This document shows positions 17,090 to 25,925 of a stretch of DNA of 64,000 nucleotides, piece by piece. The notes under the pieces were generated by a model. The model was given only the letters and a program-made list of their open reading frames with translations, was not told where the DNA came from and searched no databases. Position numbers and translations under genes: made by a program. Position 1 is the first letter of the stretch. Every line of letters starts with the position of its first letter. Origin of the DNA: Halapricum hydrolyticum (GTDB taxonomy: Archaea; Halobacteriota; Halobacteria; Halobacteriales; Haloarculaceae). The stretch is taken from assembly GCA_025517565.1 (NCBI GenBank), contig JAOPKD010000001.1, positions 1 to 64,000 of the forward strand, given 5' to 3'.

Positions 17090-18889
17090 ATGACTGACGA
17101 CGACGAAGAGGACGTCCGGGAGGCCGTCGAGCGCTCGCGGAGCGGCGCGCCGGCCGCCGGTCGCGTGATCCGGGATCGGTTCTCGAGCGACGAGGTGTTC
17201 CAGCGGATCATCGCGGCCGCGGACGAGGAGATCACCTCGGGCAGCCGGGAGCTGTTCTTCAGCGGGCTGGCCGCCGGCTTTGCGATCACGATCACGTTCC
17301 TGCTGTACGTCTCGTTGACCGCCTCGACGGGCGGCGATCCGATCCTGAGTGCGCTGTTGTACCCGCTGGGGTTCATCTACATCATCATCGGCGGGTACCA
17401 GCTGTACACCGAGAACACGCTGCCGCCGGTCGCGCTCACGCTCGAACGACTGGCGAGCGTCCCGGCGCTGTTGCGCAACTGGATCGTCGTGCTGACGGGG
17501 AACTTCACCGGCGGCGCGCTCGGTGCGGCGGCGCTGGCCTACGGCGGCGTCCTCTCGGACGCCGAGGCGACGGTGGCATACGACATCGCGCACAAGGGGA
17601 TCGAGGCCGCCCCGGCCGTGCTGTTCACGAAGGCCGCCTTCGCCGGCCTGATCGTCGCCGGCGTCGTCTGGGTCGAGTATGCCTCTCGCGATACGATCTC
17701 CCGGCTCGCCGTCGTCTATCTCGCCTTCCTGTCGATCCCGCTCGGCGGGCTCTTTCACGTCGTCGTCTCGTTCACCGAGATGCTGTATCTGGTGTTCGTC
17801 GGCGATCTGGCCGTCGTCGTCGGTATGACGGACTTCGTCATCCCGGTGCTGCTCGGAAACACGATCGGGGGCGTGGTGCTCGTCACCGCGGTCAACTACT
17901 TCCAGACGACCGAACACCGGCTCGAATCCGCCCGTTTCGAAGGGGCGAACCGGCGGCTCTCGCTGAAGGAGTGGGCCTTCGGCGGACTGGTCGGGCGGTC
18001 GTACGTCCCCGTGATCGACACGGCAGCGAAACACGCCCGCAAGGACGAGGGGACCTACCGGATCCTCGTCCCGATCACGAACCCGCGAACGGAACAGCCG
18101 CTGGTCGAGTTCGCCAGCGCCATCGCCAGCGCGCACGAACAGGCGGTGGTCCACGCCGTCTACGTCGTCCAGACGCCGACCCGGAGCCGGTACGACGACA
18201 CTGCCCGGCGGCAACTCGTCGAGGAGTCGGACCAGTTGCTCTCGGAGGTCTGCAGCGTCGCCGACGCGTACGACGTCGACGTCGAGACCTCAACGGTCGT
18301 CTCCCATCGCTCGTTCGAGGAACTGTTCACGATCGCCGACCGCGACGACGCCGATCTCGTCGTGATGGGGTGGGGCGAGGACCGCCTCTGGGACGCCGCT
18401 CGCGCCGAACGGCCGATCGGCGAACTCACGAACCGACTCCCGTGTGACTTCCTGATCGTCGACGATCAGGGAATCGACACGTCGAAGCTCCTGCTCCCGA
18501 CGATCGGCGGCCCCAACTCGGAGCTGAGCGCGGAAGTCGCGTCCGCGCTGCAGTCGGTCGGAGACACGGAGGTGACGCTTCTGTACGTCGCGGACGGTCC
18601 CGAAGACGTCGAAGACGGCGAACAGTTCCTCGAAAACTGGGCGATCGATCACGGGCTGGAGGACGCCGACATCGTCGTCGACGACTCCGGCGACATCGAG
18701 GCGACGATCGAACGCGAGGCCGAGGATCACACGATGCTGTTCCTCGGGGCGAGCGAGCGCGGCGTCCTCGCGCGCCTGGTCCGGAACACGCTCCACCTCG
18801 ACATCCTCGACGAGGTCGACGCCTCGGTCGTCATCGCGGAGCGATCGAACGGGCGGAGTCTCTGGCGACGTCTGTTCGGACGGCGATAA
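17090..18889 (+). CDS. Formate/nitrite-transporter-like channel fused to two UspA domains
   Basis: 599 aa. Residues ~40–290 form a six-helix FNT-like channel with GNFTGGALGA and GNTIGGVVLV as the two re-entrant loop motifs. Residues ~325–455 and ~460–590 are two UspA-like domains; the first begins YRILVPITNP, but classical ATP-binding G-x2-G-x9-G motifs are weak. FNT proteins conduct formate, nitrite or hydrosulfide. The tethered UspA domains suggest control by nucleotides or stress. The neighbouring APC transporter has the same C-terminal arrangement. Confidence 0.82.
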   Translation: MTDDDEEDVREAVERSRSGAPAAGRVIRDRFSSDEVFQRIIAAADEEITSGSRELFFSGLAAGFAITITFLLYVSLTASTGGDPILSALLYPLGFIYIIIGGYQLYTENTLPPVALTLERLASVPALLRNWIVVLTGNFTGGALGAAALAYGGVLSDAEATVAYDIAHKGIEAAPAVLFTKAAFAGLIVAGVVWVEYASRDTISRLAVVYLAFLSIPLGGLFHVVVSFTEMLYLVFVGDLAVVVGMTDFVIPVLLGNTIGGVVLVTAVNYFQTTEHRLESARFEGANRRLSLKEWAFGGLVGRSYVPVIDTAAKHARKDEGTYRILVPITNPRTEQPLVEFASAIASAHEQAVVHAVYVVQTPTRSRYDDTARRQLVEESDQLLSEVCSVADAYDVDVETSTVVSHRSFEELFTIADRDDADLVVMGWGEDRLWDAARAERPIGELTNRLPCDFLIVDDQGIDTSKLLLPTIGGPNSELSAEVASALQSVGDTEVTLLYVADGPEDVEDGEQFLENWAIDHGLEDADIVVDDSGDIEATIEREAEDHTMLFLGASERGVLARLVRNTLHLDILDEVDASVVIAERSNGRSLWRRLFGRR

Positions 18890-18911
18890 GAGCAGCGTTA
18901 CGGGCGACCGA

Positions 18912-19118
18912 CTAGGTTCGTTGCAGGCTCAGATACGCCACGTAGGCGACGAAGACGAGCAGGTACGTCACTGCGATTCCCTCGGTCAACAGATTCCGCC
19001 CTGCGAGGACGATGAGGGCGACGACGACCGGTCCCGATAGCAACAGGCCGTCTAACACCCGGTCGTCGGCTCCTGATTCAAGTACCTGCCCGATCAACGG
19101 GATCCGTTCGACGTTCAT
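18912..19118 (-). CDS. Small two-helix membrane protein coupled to trkH
   Basis: 68 aa. The ATG at 19118 overlaps the trkH stop by four bases (ATGA). After a short amphipathic start (MNVERIPLIGQVLES) there are two hydrophobic helices, VLDGLLLSGPVVVALIVLAG and ITVYLL-like residues up to VAYLSLQ. No family recognised. Its coupling to trkH and trkA suggests an accessory subunit of the K+ transporter; that is inference. Confidence 0.65.
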   Translation of the reverse strand: MNVERIPLIGQVLESGADDRVLDGLLLSGPVVVALIVLAGRNLLTEGIAVTYLLVFVAYVAYLSLQRT

Positions 19119-20668
19119 CGGTAGACACCTCCGCGCTTGAAGATCGCCCGAAGCAGCACCAGCACGGGGATGATCTCCAGGCGGCCGATCCACATGTTGA
19201 ACAGGAACATGACCTTCCCGAGATCGGGCATCGACGGCCCGGTGATCCCCGCGGACAGGCCCACGTTGCCCTGGGCGCTGGCGACCTCGAAGATGACGTT
19301 TTCGAGGGTGTACTCGCCCATCGGCAGGACGAGCAACAATACGAACATCGCGACCGTGAGGAACGCGACCCAGAGGACGGCGATGATCCCCGCCTCCTCG
19401 AACTCCCGTCTGGCCTCGCGCTCGTCCAGTCGACGGCCGTCGATCTCCAGTCGCCGGACCGCCGATGCGGGATAAAACACGTCGGAGATGCGGTGCTGGA
19501 TGCCCTTGATCAGTGTCGCCAGCCGGATGAGCTTGATCCCGCCGACGGTCGACCCCGCGGCTGCGCCGACTACCATCCCGCCGGTGACGGTTAACTGTGC
19601 GGCGGCCGTCCAGTTGCCCAGCGCGACGTTCGTCGAGCTGACGGCCGTCTGAAAGCCAGTGCAGGACATCGCGGAGACGAACTGGAAGAGTCCGTAGCGC
19701 AACGCCGTGAACGCCGAGCCGTAGGTGCCGCCGAAGTACACCAGCGCCCAGAGGAACGCCGAGCCGAGGGTGAACCCGCCCAGCACCCACCGCGTCTGGA
19801 GGTCGGTGTAGAAGTTCTTCAGGTCGCCCCGGAGGATGAGAAAGTGGATCGGGAACGCGATCGAGCCGAGCGTCATGATCGGGAGCAGCGCGAAGTCGAT
19901 CGCGACGCTGTCGTAGGTCGCGATGGAGTTGTCGGTGATCGAGAACCCGCCGGTCGCCAGCCCGGTCATGCCGTGGTTGATCGCGCCCCAGATCGGCATC
20001 CCGGCCAGCCACAGCAGCGTGATCGAGACGAACGTGAAGAGAACGAAGATCCACCAGATCGTTCGGACCGTCGAGACGATGGAGGGATGGATCTTCTCCG
20101 AGCGCGCCTCGCTCTCGTAGAGCGTCAGCGACCCGCTGCCGGGCCGGGCGAGGATCGCCGTCGTCAGGACGATCACGCCGACGCCGCCGACCCACTCGAT
20201 GAACGACCGCCACCACTGCAGCGTTCGGGGCAGGACCTCCTCGTTGTCCGTCATCGTCAGCCCCGTCCCGGTGAAGCCGCTCATGCTCTCGAAGAACGCG
20301 TTCAACGGTTTCGTGAACGCCGCAAGCGTCGTGGTCCGGGCCGAGGACGGGACCGAGAGCAGTGCCGGATCGAGTTCGGCAGTCCAGGCGACGAGCAGGA
20401 AGGGGAGCGAGCCGAACAGCGCGACCGCGAACCAGCCCGAGGCCGCGACCATCATGCCGTGGAGCTTGCCGGGATCCTCGGCGTCCGCGAACAGCGTCGT
20501 CAGCGCGTACCCGACGCCGAACGGGATCGCCGCCGAGACCGCGAGCGCGGGCACGACGTAGAACTCGCCCCAGACGAGTGCGACGATCGCCGTGACCACG
20601 ATGAGTCCGGCGAGCGCTTCGAGCATCCGGCCGATGTCACGTCCGAGCGTCGCTTTCGTCCCGTTCAT
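19115..20668 (-). CDS. trkH: TrkH-family potassium uptake protein
   Basis: 517 aa with the four-fold M1-P-M2 layout of TrkH/KtrB. Selectivity loops are visible, including SMSGFTGTGLTM, GLATGGFSITD and SCTGFQTAVSS. It forms the K+-conducting membrane part and needs a cytoplasmic NAD-binding TrkA/KtrA partner. That partner is the next gene upstream (20665–21351), whose stop overlaps this start by four bases. A small membrane protein follows with another four-base overlap, so the three genes form one operon. Confidence 0.93.
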   Translation of the reverse strand: MNGTKATLGRDIGRMLEALAGLIVVTAIVALVWGEFYVVPALAVSAAIPFGVGYALTTLFADAEDPGKLHGMMVAASGWFAVALFGSLPFLLVAWTAELDPALLSVPSSARTTTLAAFTKPLNAFFESMSGFTGTGLTMTDNEEVLPRTLQWWRSFIEWVGGVGVIVLTTAILARPGSGSLTLYESEARSEKIHPSIVSTVRTIWWIFVLFTFVSITLLWLAGMPIWGAINHGMTGLATGGFSITDNSIATYDSVAIDFALLPIMTLGSIAFPIHFLILRGDLKNFYTDLQTRWVLGGFTLGSAFLWALVYFGGTYGSAFTALRYGLFQFVSAMSCTGFQTAVSSTNVALGNWTAAAQLTVTGGMVVGAAAGSTVGGIKLIRLATLIKGIQHRISDVFYPASAVRRLEIDGRRLDEREARREFEEAGIIAVLWVAFLTVAMFVLLLVLPMGEYTLENVIFEVASAQGNVGLSAGITGPSMPDLGKVMFLFNMWIGRLEIIPVLVLLRAIFKRGGVYR

Positions 20669-21351
20669 TCCGTGGTATCCTCGTAATGCCCGAAGATGTC
20701 GGTGATCTCCGGATCCGCGCCGACCGCCGAATAGACAGTCAGCAGGTCACCGGATTCGATGCGGGTATCCCCACGCGGGGTGATCGGCTTGTCCGATTCT
20801 TCACGTTCGATGGCAACAACGAGCGTGTCACCGGTGAGGTATCCCTCCTGTGCAGCCTCCTGCAGTGTCCTGCCGGCAATCGGTGCGCTCCCAGTGACGG
20901 TGATCTCGAACACCTCGGCCTCCTCGCTGATCCGCATGTAGTCGACGATCGCAGGACGGGCGACGGACCGATAGAGGTGCTCGGCGATGAGTTCCTGGGG
21001 GTTCTCCATCGTGTTCACGCCGATCTGCCGAAAGAGACTCATGTGCTCGGGGTTGTGAACGACCGACAGGATGCTCGGAACGTCGAACTCCTTCGCGAGG
21101 AGGCAGACCATGACGTTCGTCGCGTCCTGGTCGGTCGTGGAGATGACCGCGTCGGCCCGGTCGGCTCCCGCGTCCTCGAGCGTTTCGCGAACCGTCGCGT
21201 CCGCGTTCAGAACGAGACAGTCGTGTTCGCTGGCGACCCGGTCGGCCTTCGCGTCGTCGCGTTCGATGACGACGACCTCGTTGCCCGATCGAGTCGCGAT
21301 CTCGATCAGGGGCGTCCCGATGTCGCCTGCGCCGACGATGATGAGATACAT
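20665..21351 (-). CDS. trkA: TrkA/KtrA-type K+ channel regulatory protein
   Basis: 228 aa with one RCK module. The Rossmann motif IIVGAGDIGTPLIE is at residues 4–17, with the adenine-ribose acidic residue in VIERDD. The C-terminal TrkA-C domain (~140–220) includes ITPRGDTRIESGDLLTVY. It gates TrkH in response to NAD(H) or nucleotides. It is the first gene of the operon trkA–trkH–small membrane protein. Confidence 0.93.
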   Translation of the reverse strand: MYLIIVGAGDIGTPLIEIATRSGNEVVVIERDDAKADRVASEHDCLVLNADATVRETLEDAGADRADAVISTTDQDATNVMVCLLAKEFDVPSILSVVHNPEHMSLFRQIGVNTMENPQELIAEHLYRSVARPAIVDYMRISEEAEVFEITVTGSAPIAGRTLQEAAQEGYLTGDTLVVAIEREESDKPITPRGDTRIESGDLLTVYSAVGADPEITDIFGHYEDTTE

Positions 21352-21419
21352 TATCGGTTGGTCGTGGAGAGCGGATAGAAAAACTATCGACTTGTGGATG
21401 GCTCGATCCGAGTTCCCGA

Positions 21420-23819
21420 CTACACCGAGAGTCGGCGAGCGATGGCCTCGCGGATCGACATCGTCGACTCCTCGGGACCGCGGGCCATGACGACCGTCCG
21501 GTCGACCTCTTCGCCGACGGCTTCGGGAACTGATCCGAACACCGCCTGCGTGACCGGGCCGGACCGCGTCGCACCGACACAGATCGTGTCGTAGTCGATG
21601 GCAGCTTCGAGTATCGCCTCCTCGATATCTTCCGCGATCACGACCTGGCGGTCGTACTGCATGTACTCGATGCCCGCCCGCTCGGCCAGGTCGTCGATCA
21701 ACGCCTCACCGCGCTCCCGGGGCGACTGGTCTTCGTCTCCGTCCTCTGACGGTTGCTGAACGTTCAACAGCGTGAGCGTGGCGTCCTCGCCGGCAGTGGT
21801 GACGAACTCGGCTGCGCGGCGAGCGGCAACCGGAGCGTGGGGGCCTTCGCCTGCGAGCACCATGATGTCGCCCTCGCCGGGCGTCTCCTCCGGCCCAAGC
21901 TTCACCAGCGTCGCGTCACACGACGCCCTGCCGACGACCGGATCGATCGTCGAACCCAGCACGTGCTCTCTCGTGCTTCGACTCCCCTTCCAGCCGAGGA
22001 AGACGTGGTCGGCGTCCTCCTCTTCGATGACGTCGAGGATCACCGATCCGGTGTCGCGGCCGACGATCGCCCGCGTTCGCAGGCCGATATCCAGCTCAGC
22101 CGCGATGTCACGAGCAGCGGACAGCAGTTCCTGCTGGCGCTCGACCCGCTCTTCCTCGAAGGCGACGTCCTGGGAGAGCGACGTCTGCTGGGGGACCTCG
22201 ATGACGTTTACCGCAATAAGCTCGGCGTTGTCGTCCTCGTGGGCGTGGGCGCTCGCGGCTGCCATCCGAAGGAGATCACGCTCGGTTTCGGGGTTCGCGA
22301 CCGGGACGACGACCCGATAGCGACCTTCGCTGTCCGCGGCTGCGGCTGGCTCCGGAGCGATCGCGTCGCCGACCAGGCTCTGACTCGGTGCGCGGTCGCG
22401 AGCGTACGTGTAATACCACGCGATCCCGGCGACGATGATTCCGATACCGATGATGCCGACGACCGAGAGCGTGAACGGCAGCGCGATCTCGACGCCGACG
22501 ACACCCTCACCGAGAAGCACCATCGGCTCGAAGGTGACGACCATCTGGAAGAGAACCGCGAGGCAGGCAAGCGCGCCGAGGATCGGAACGAACGGGTACA
22601 GTACGCTCGGGATCTGGAAGGTGGGATCGTAGTCGGCCGGCTCGGCTCGCCGGAGCACTACGACGGCGACGTGGACCAGGGCGTACGTGACGAGGTACAT
22701 GAAACTCGCCACCTCCGCGAGCGTCCCGATCCCGGCCCCGACAGCGATGAGGACCAGCGTGATGACCCCCGTCGCGGTGATCGATCGGTACGGCGTTCGG
22801 AACCGGTCGTGGACCTCGTTGAGCCACTCGACGAGGATCTTGTCACGCCCCATCGCGAAGTTGACGCGTGCGGCCGAGAGAATCGACGCGTTCGCCGAGG
22901 AGATCGTCGCCAGCACTGCGCCGACAATCATGGCGATTGACCCGGCCGCACCGAGCGCACCCGGCGACACCGAGACAAAGGGGATCGCCGACGCGAACCC
23001 GCGGAGGAATTCTGCGGCGACGTCGGCGACCGGAATGTTCGAGGCGTCGAGCGCGCCGATCGACAGCGTCCCGGTCGAGACCCACATGACGCCGACGTAC
23101 ATCAGCGTCGGCGTCACGACGGCGGCGATCATCGCCAGTGGGAGGTTACGGCTCGGGTTCTTGATCTCCTCGGCGCTGGTGGCGATCACCTCGAAGCCGA
23201 TGAACGAGACGTACACCGTCCCGATGGTCGCGGCGACCGCGGGCCAGCCGGACGGATTAAACTCGCCGATCGTCGGTCCGCTGAGCGCGCCCAGCGCCAG
23301 GAACGCGAGAATGAGCGCGACGAGCGAGAGGACGATCACGTTCTGCAACGAACCGGTCTCCTTGACACCGTAGTAGTTGACCCCCGTCAGCATGGCAGCC
23401 ATCACGAGCGCGGCGACGGTGATGCCGAGTTCGCTCTCCGCAAGGAACGGAACGTAGGATCCGAGTCCCGACAGGAAGTACTGGCCGAACCCGATCATGT
23501 AGAAGGCGCTGGCGAAGGTCAGCCCGGCCCACATTCCCCAGCCGACGATGCTCCCGAAGAACGGGCCCAGCGCCCGGTTGACGTAGTAGTAGCTCCCGCC
23601 GGCTTTGGGCATGCCCGTCGCCAGTTCCGACAGCGACAGCGCCGCCAGAAGCGACACCATCCCGCCGAAGAAAAACGACACCATGCTCGCCGGCCCGGCC
23701 TGGTTGGCGGCGATGCTCGGGAGCACGAAGATGCCGGCCCCGATCATCGTCCCCAGGCCGATCGTATACGCTTCGAGAAAGCCCAGGTCCCGTGCGAGTT
23801 CCTGATCGCCCGCGCTCAT
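21420..23819 (-). CDS. APC-family amino acid permease fused to UspA domains
   Basis: 799 aa. Residues 1–465 carry about 12 helices with the APC start IGLGTMIGAGIFVLPSIAA. Residues ~495–640 and ~645–799 are two UspA-like domains (YRVVVPVANPETERDLLRMA, then DIMVLAGEGPHAPVAARRAA). It probably imports amino acids or related amines. The C-terminal domains may sense stress or nucleotides. Its start overlaps the free UspA gene at 23816 by four bases, so they are cotranscribed. Confidence 0.88.
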   Translation of the reverse strand: MSAGDQELARDLGFLEAYTIGLGTMIGAGIFVLPSIAANQAGPASMVSFFFGGMVSLLAALSLSELATGMPKAGGSYYYVNRALGPFFGSIVGWGMWAGLTFASAFYMIGFGQYFLSGLGSYVPFLAESELGITVAALVMAAMLTGVNYYGVKETGSLQNVIVLSLVALILAFLALGALSGPTIGEFNPSGWPAVAATIGTVYVSFIGFEVIATSAEEIKNPSRNLPLAMIAAVVTPTLMYVGVMWVSTGTLSIGALDASNIPVADVAAEFLRGFASAIPFVSVSPGALGAAGSIAMIVGAVLATISSANASILSAARVNFAMGRDKILVEWLNEVHDRFRTPYRSITATGVITLVLIAVGAGIGTLAEVASFMYLVTYALVHVAVVVLRRAEPADYDPTFQIPSVLYPFVPILGALACLAVLFQMVVTFEPMVLLGEGVVGVEIALPFTLSVVGIIGIGIIVAGIAWYYTYARDRAPSQSLVGDAIAPEPAAAADSEGRYRVVVPVANPETERDLLRMAAASAHAHEDDNAELIAVNVIEVPQQTSLSQDVAFEEERVERQQELLSAARDIAAELDIGLRTRAIVGRDTGSVILDVIEEEDADHVFLGWKGSRSTREHVLGSTIDPVVGRASCDATLVKLGPEETPGEGDIMVLAGEGPHAPVAARRAAEFVTTAGEDATLTLLNVQQPSEDGDEDQSPRERGEALIDDLAERAGIEYMQYDRQVVIAEDIEEAILEAAIDYDTICVGATRSGPVTQAVFGSVPEAVGEEVDRTVVMARGPEESTMSIREAIARRLSV

Positions 23820-24262
23820 CCGTCTTCGACCTCCGGTTCGTCGGGAAGAACGACGACGGGGAGATCGCTCTCGGAGATCAGCGACAGCGCGACGTCCCCG
23901 GCGAGCAGCCTGATCCAGCGGCTCCCGCCCCGCGGCGTGAAGACGATCGAGGAGGCGTCCATCTCGTGGGCAGCTTCGACGATCGTCTCCGCGACGTCCG
24001 TGCCGTACAAGATCTCTGTCTCCAGGTCCACGTCGTATTCCTCAAGCTGTGCGCGAACGATATCGAACATCTCCTCGGTGTCGCGTTCGCGTTGCTCGAC
24101 GGAGGCTTTGTCCGGCGCGCCGCCGGCCTTCTCGATGACGTGGACGGCGACGACCGTCCCGGCAACGCTGTCGACGTGGGAGGCGAGCGCTCGCGTCGTC
24201 GCGCGTGCGTCGTCTTTGCTGGCAACTGGCACGATCACTCGACTGAACAGTGAGTCAGACAC
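23816..24262 (-). CDS. Universal stress protein (UspA family)
   Basis: 148 aa, a single UspA domain. It starts MSDSLFSRVIVPVASKDDA and has an ATP-loop-like stretch FTPRGGSRWIRLLAGDVALSLI near residues 110–130; the usual G-x2-G-x9-G is modified to GGSRW...G. First gene of a two-gene unit with the APC–UspA fusion. It is divergent from the TrkA gene at 24513 across 250 bp with no other gene. Confidence 0.9.
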   Translation of the reverse strand: MSDSLFSRVIVPVASKDDARATTRALASHVDSVAGTVVAVHVIEKAGGAPDKASVEQRERDTEEMFDIVRAQLEEYDVDLETEILYGTDVAETIVEAAHEMDASSIVFTPRGGSRWIRLLAGDVALSLISESDLPVVVLPDEPEVEDG

Positions 24263-24512
24263 GATAGATCACCTGTGTGCCGAATCCGACTGTCGCAGCT
24301 TGCGGACGGTACTCATATCTGTACTCTACCTGAGGGCGTTCTTAATTCGTTCGACTATGGTCCGAGTTTGCTCCCCCAATATCACGGGGAAGGGAAAAAT
24401 CCACGACCGTTCGGTGGGCCAGTTCTAGATCGCGGTGTGTCGTTCGAGAGGGAAATCGACTTGTAAGACCCGCTGCTACAGCGAACCCGATGCCTGAATA
24501 CGGGGGCCCACA

Positions 24513-25844
24513 ATGCGCGTCGTGATCGTCGGTGCGGGCGAGGTCGGTTCGACAGTCGCCGCGAGCCTCGCTGGCGACCACGAAGTCATCGTGATCGATC
24601 TGGACAGCGAGCGAGTGGACACGCTGACGTATTCGCTCGATGTCCTGGCTGTCGAAGGCGACGGAGCGTCCGTGAAGACGCTTCGTGAGGCCGGTATCGA
24701 CGACGCCGACCTCCTCATCGCCTGCACGGACGACGACGAGACGAACATCGTTTCCTGTGGGACCGCCAAGACGATCTCGGACGCGTTCACGATCGCCCGC
24801 ATCCGCAACACGAAGTTTCTGGACACCTGGAGTCAGTCGGAAGGTGCGCTCGGGATCGACCTCATGGTCGGGACGAACCTGCTCGCCGCCCAGAGCATCG
24901 TCCGCGTGATCGGGCTCCCCGGTGCCGAGGACGTCGATCGGTTCGCTGACGGCCTCATCCAGATGGCGGAGTTCCGGATCACCGACGAGACGCCGGTCAC
25001 CGGGATGTCGGTCGCGGAGGCCGACACGTTCGATTCGCTGACGTTCGCGGCGATTATCCGAGACGAGGAAGTCGTCATTCCGAGCGGTGACACCTGCCTG
25101 CGGGACGGCGACGACGTGGTCGTGATCGGTTCTCCGGAGAGTATCAGCGACTTCGCGCGGGGGATCGAGCCGGACACCGACGGCGTCTCTGACGTGTTGA
25201 TCGTCGGCGGGAACGAGATCGGGCTCGAGGTGGCCAGGCTCCTCGGTGAGAAGGGGACCCCGAACCGCCTCGTCGAGCCCGATCCGGAGCGAGCCAGGTA
25301 TCTGGCCGAGACTCTCCCGAAGACGACTGTCCTGGAGAACGATCCGACCGACCAGGAGTTCCTCTTGCGCGAACACATCGGCGACGTCGACGTCGCCATC
25401 GCGACGCTCGACAGCGACGAACGGAACCTCCTCTCGGCGCTCCTCTCAAAGCGACTCGGTGCCGCTCGTTCTATCGCAGTCGTCGAAAACGGCGATTACA
25501 GCGACCTCTTCGAGGCCGTCGGCGTAGACATCGCTGTCAATCCCCGCGAAGCCATCGCCGAGGAGATCACGCGGTTCACCCGCGAGCAACACGCCGAGAA
25601 CGTCGCCATCATCGAACACGACCGTGCGGAAGTGATCGAAGTCGAAGTCGATAGCGGCAGCGTGCTACTGGATCGGCCGATCAGTCAGTCTATCAGAGAT
25701 CTCCCCGACGGCGTCGTGATCGGCGCGATCGCCCGTGATGGCACGTACGTGATCCCGCGTGGGGACACCGTCATCGAAGAGAACGACCACATCGTGGTCT
25801 TCGCCGCACAGGAGATCGTCGAAGAGACGATGGAAGCCATCTGA
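24513..25844 (+). CDS. trkA: Double-domain TrkA K+ transport regulator
   Basis: 443 aa, two complete RCK modules in tandem, as in classical TrkA. NAD motifs are VVIVGAGEVGSTVAASL at residue 3 and VLIVGGNEIGLEVARLL near residue 230. Each is followed by a TrkA-C domain, with IPSGDTCLRDGDDVVVIG and IPRGDTVIEENDHIVVFA. It pairs with the trkH gene 81 bp downstream. This set differs from the single-module trkA–trkH operon at 19.1–21.4 kb. Confidence 0.93.
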   Translation: MRVVIVGAGEVGSTVAASLAGDHEVIVIDLDSERVDTLTYSLDVLAVEGDGASVKTLREAGIDDADLLIACTDDDETNIVSCGTAKTISDAFTIARIRNTKFLDTWSQSEGALGIDLMVGTNLLAAQSIVRVIGLPGAEDVDRFADGLIQMAEFRITDETPVTGMSVAEADTFDSLTFAAIIRDEEVVIPSGDTCLRDGDDVVVIGSPESISDFARGIEPDTDGVSDVLIVGGNEIGLEVARLLGEKGTPNRLVEPDPERARYLAETLPKTTVLENDPTDQEFLLREHIGDVDVAIATLDSDERNLLSALLSKRLGAARSIAVVENGDYSDLFEAVGVDIAVNPREAIAEEITRFTREQHAENVAIIEHDRAEVIEVEVDSGSVLLDRPISQSIRDLPDGVVIGAIARDGTYVIPRGDTVIEENDHIVVFAAQEIVEETMEAI

Positions 25845-25925
25845 GAGCGGAAGCGATCGAACCCGACACGCATCATCGGACACCTTTCCGATACTTTGAT
25901 ACCGCCAAGAGGATTTGCTACCCCT

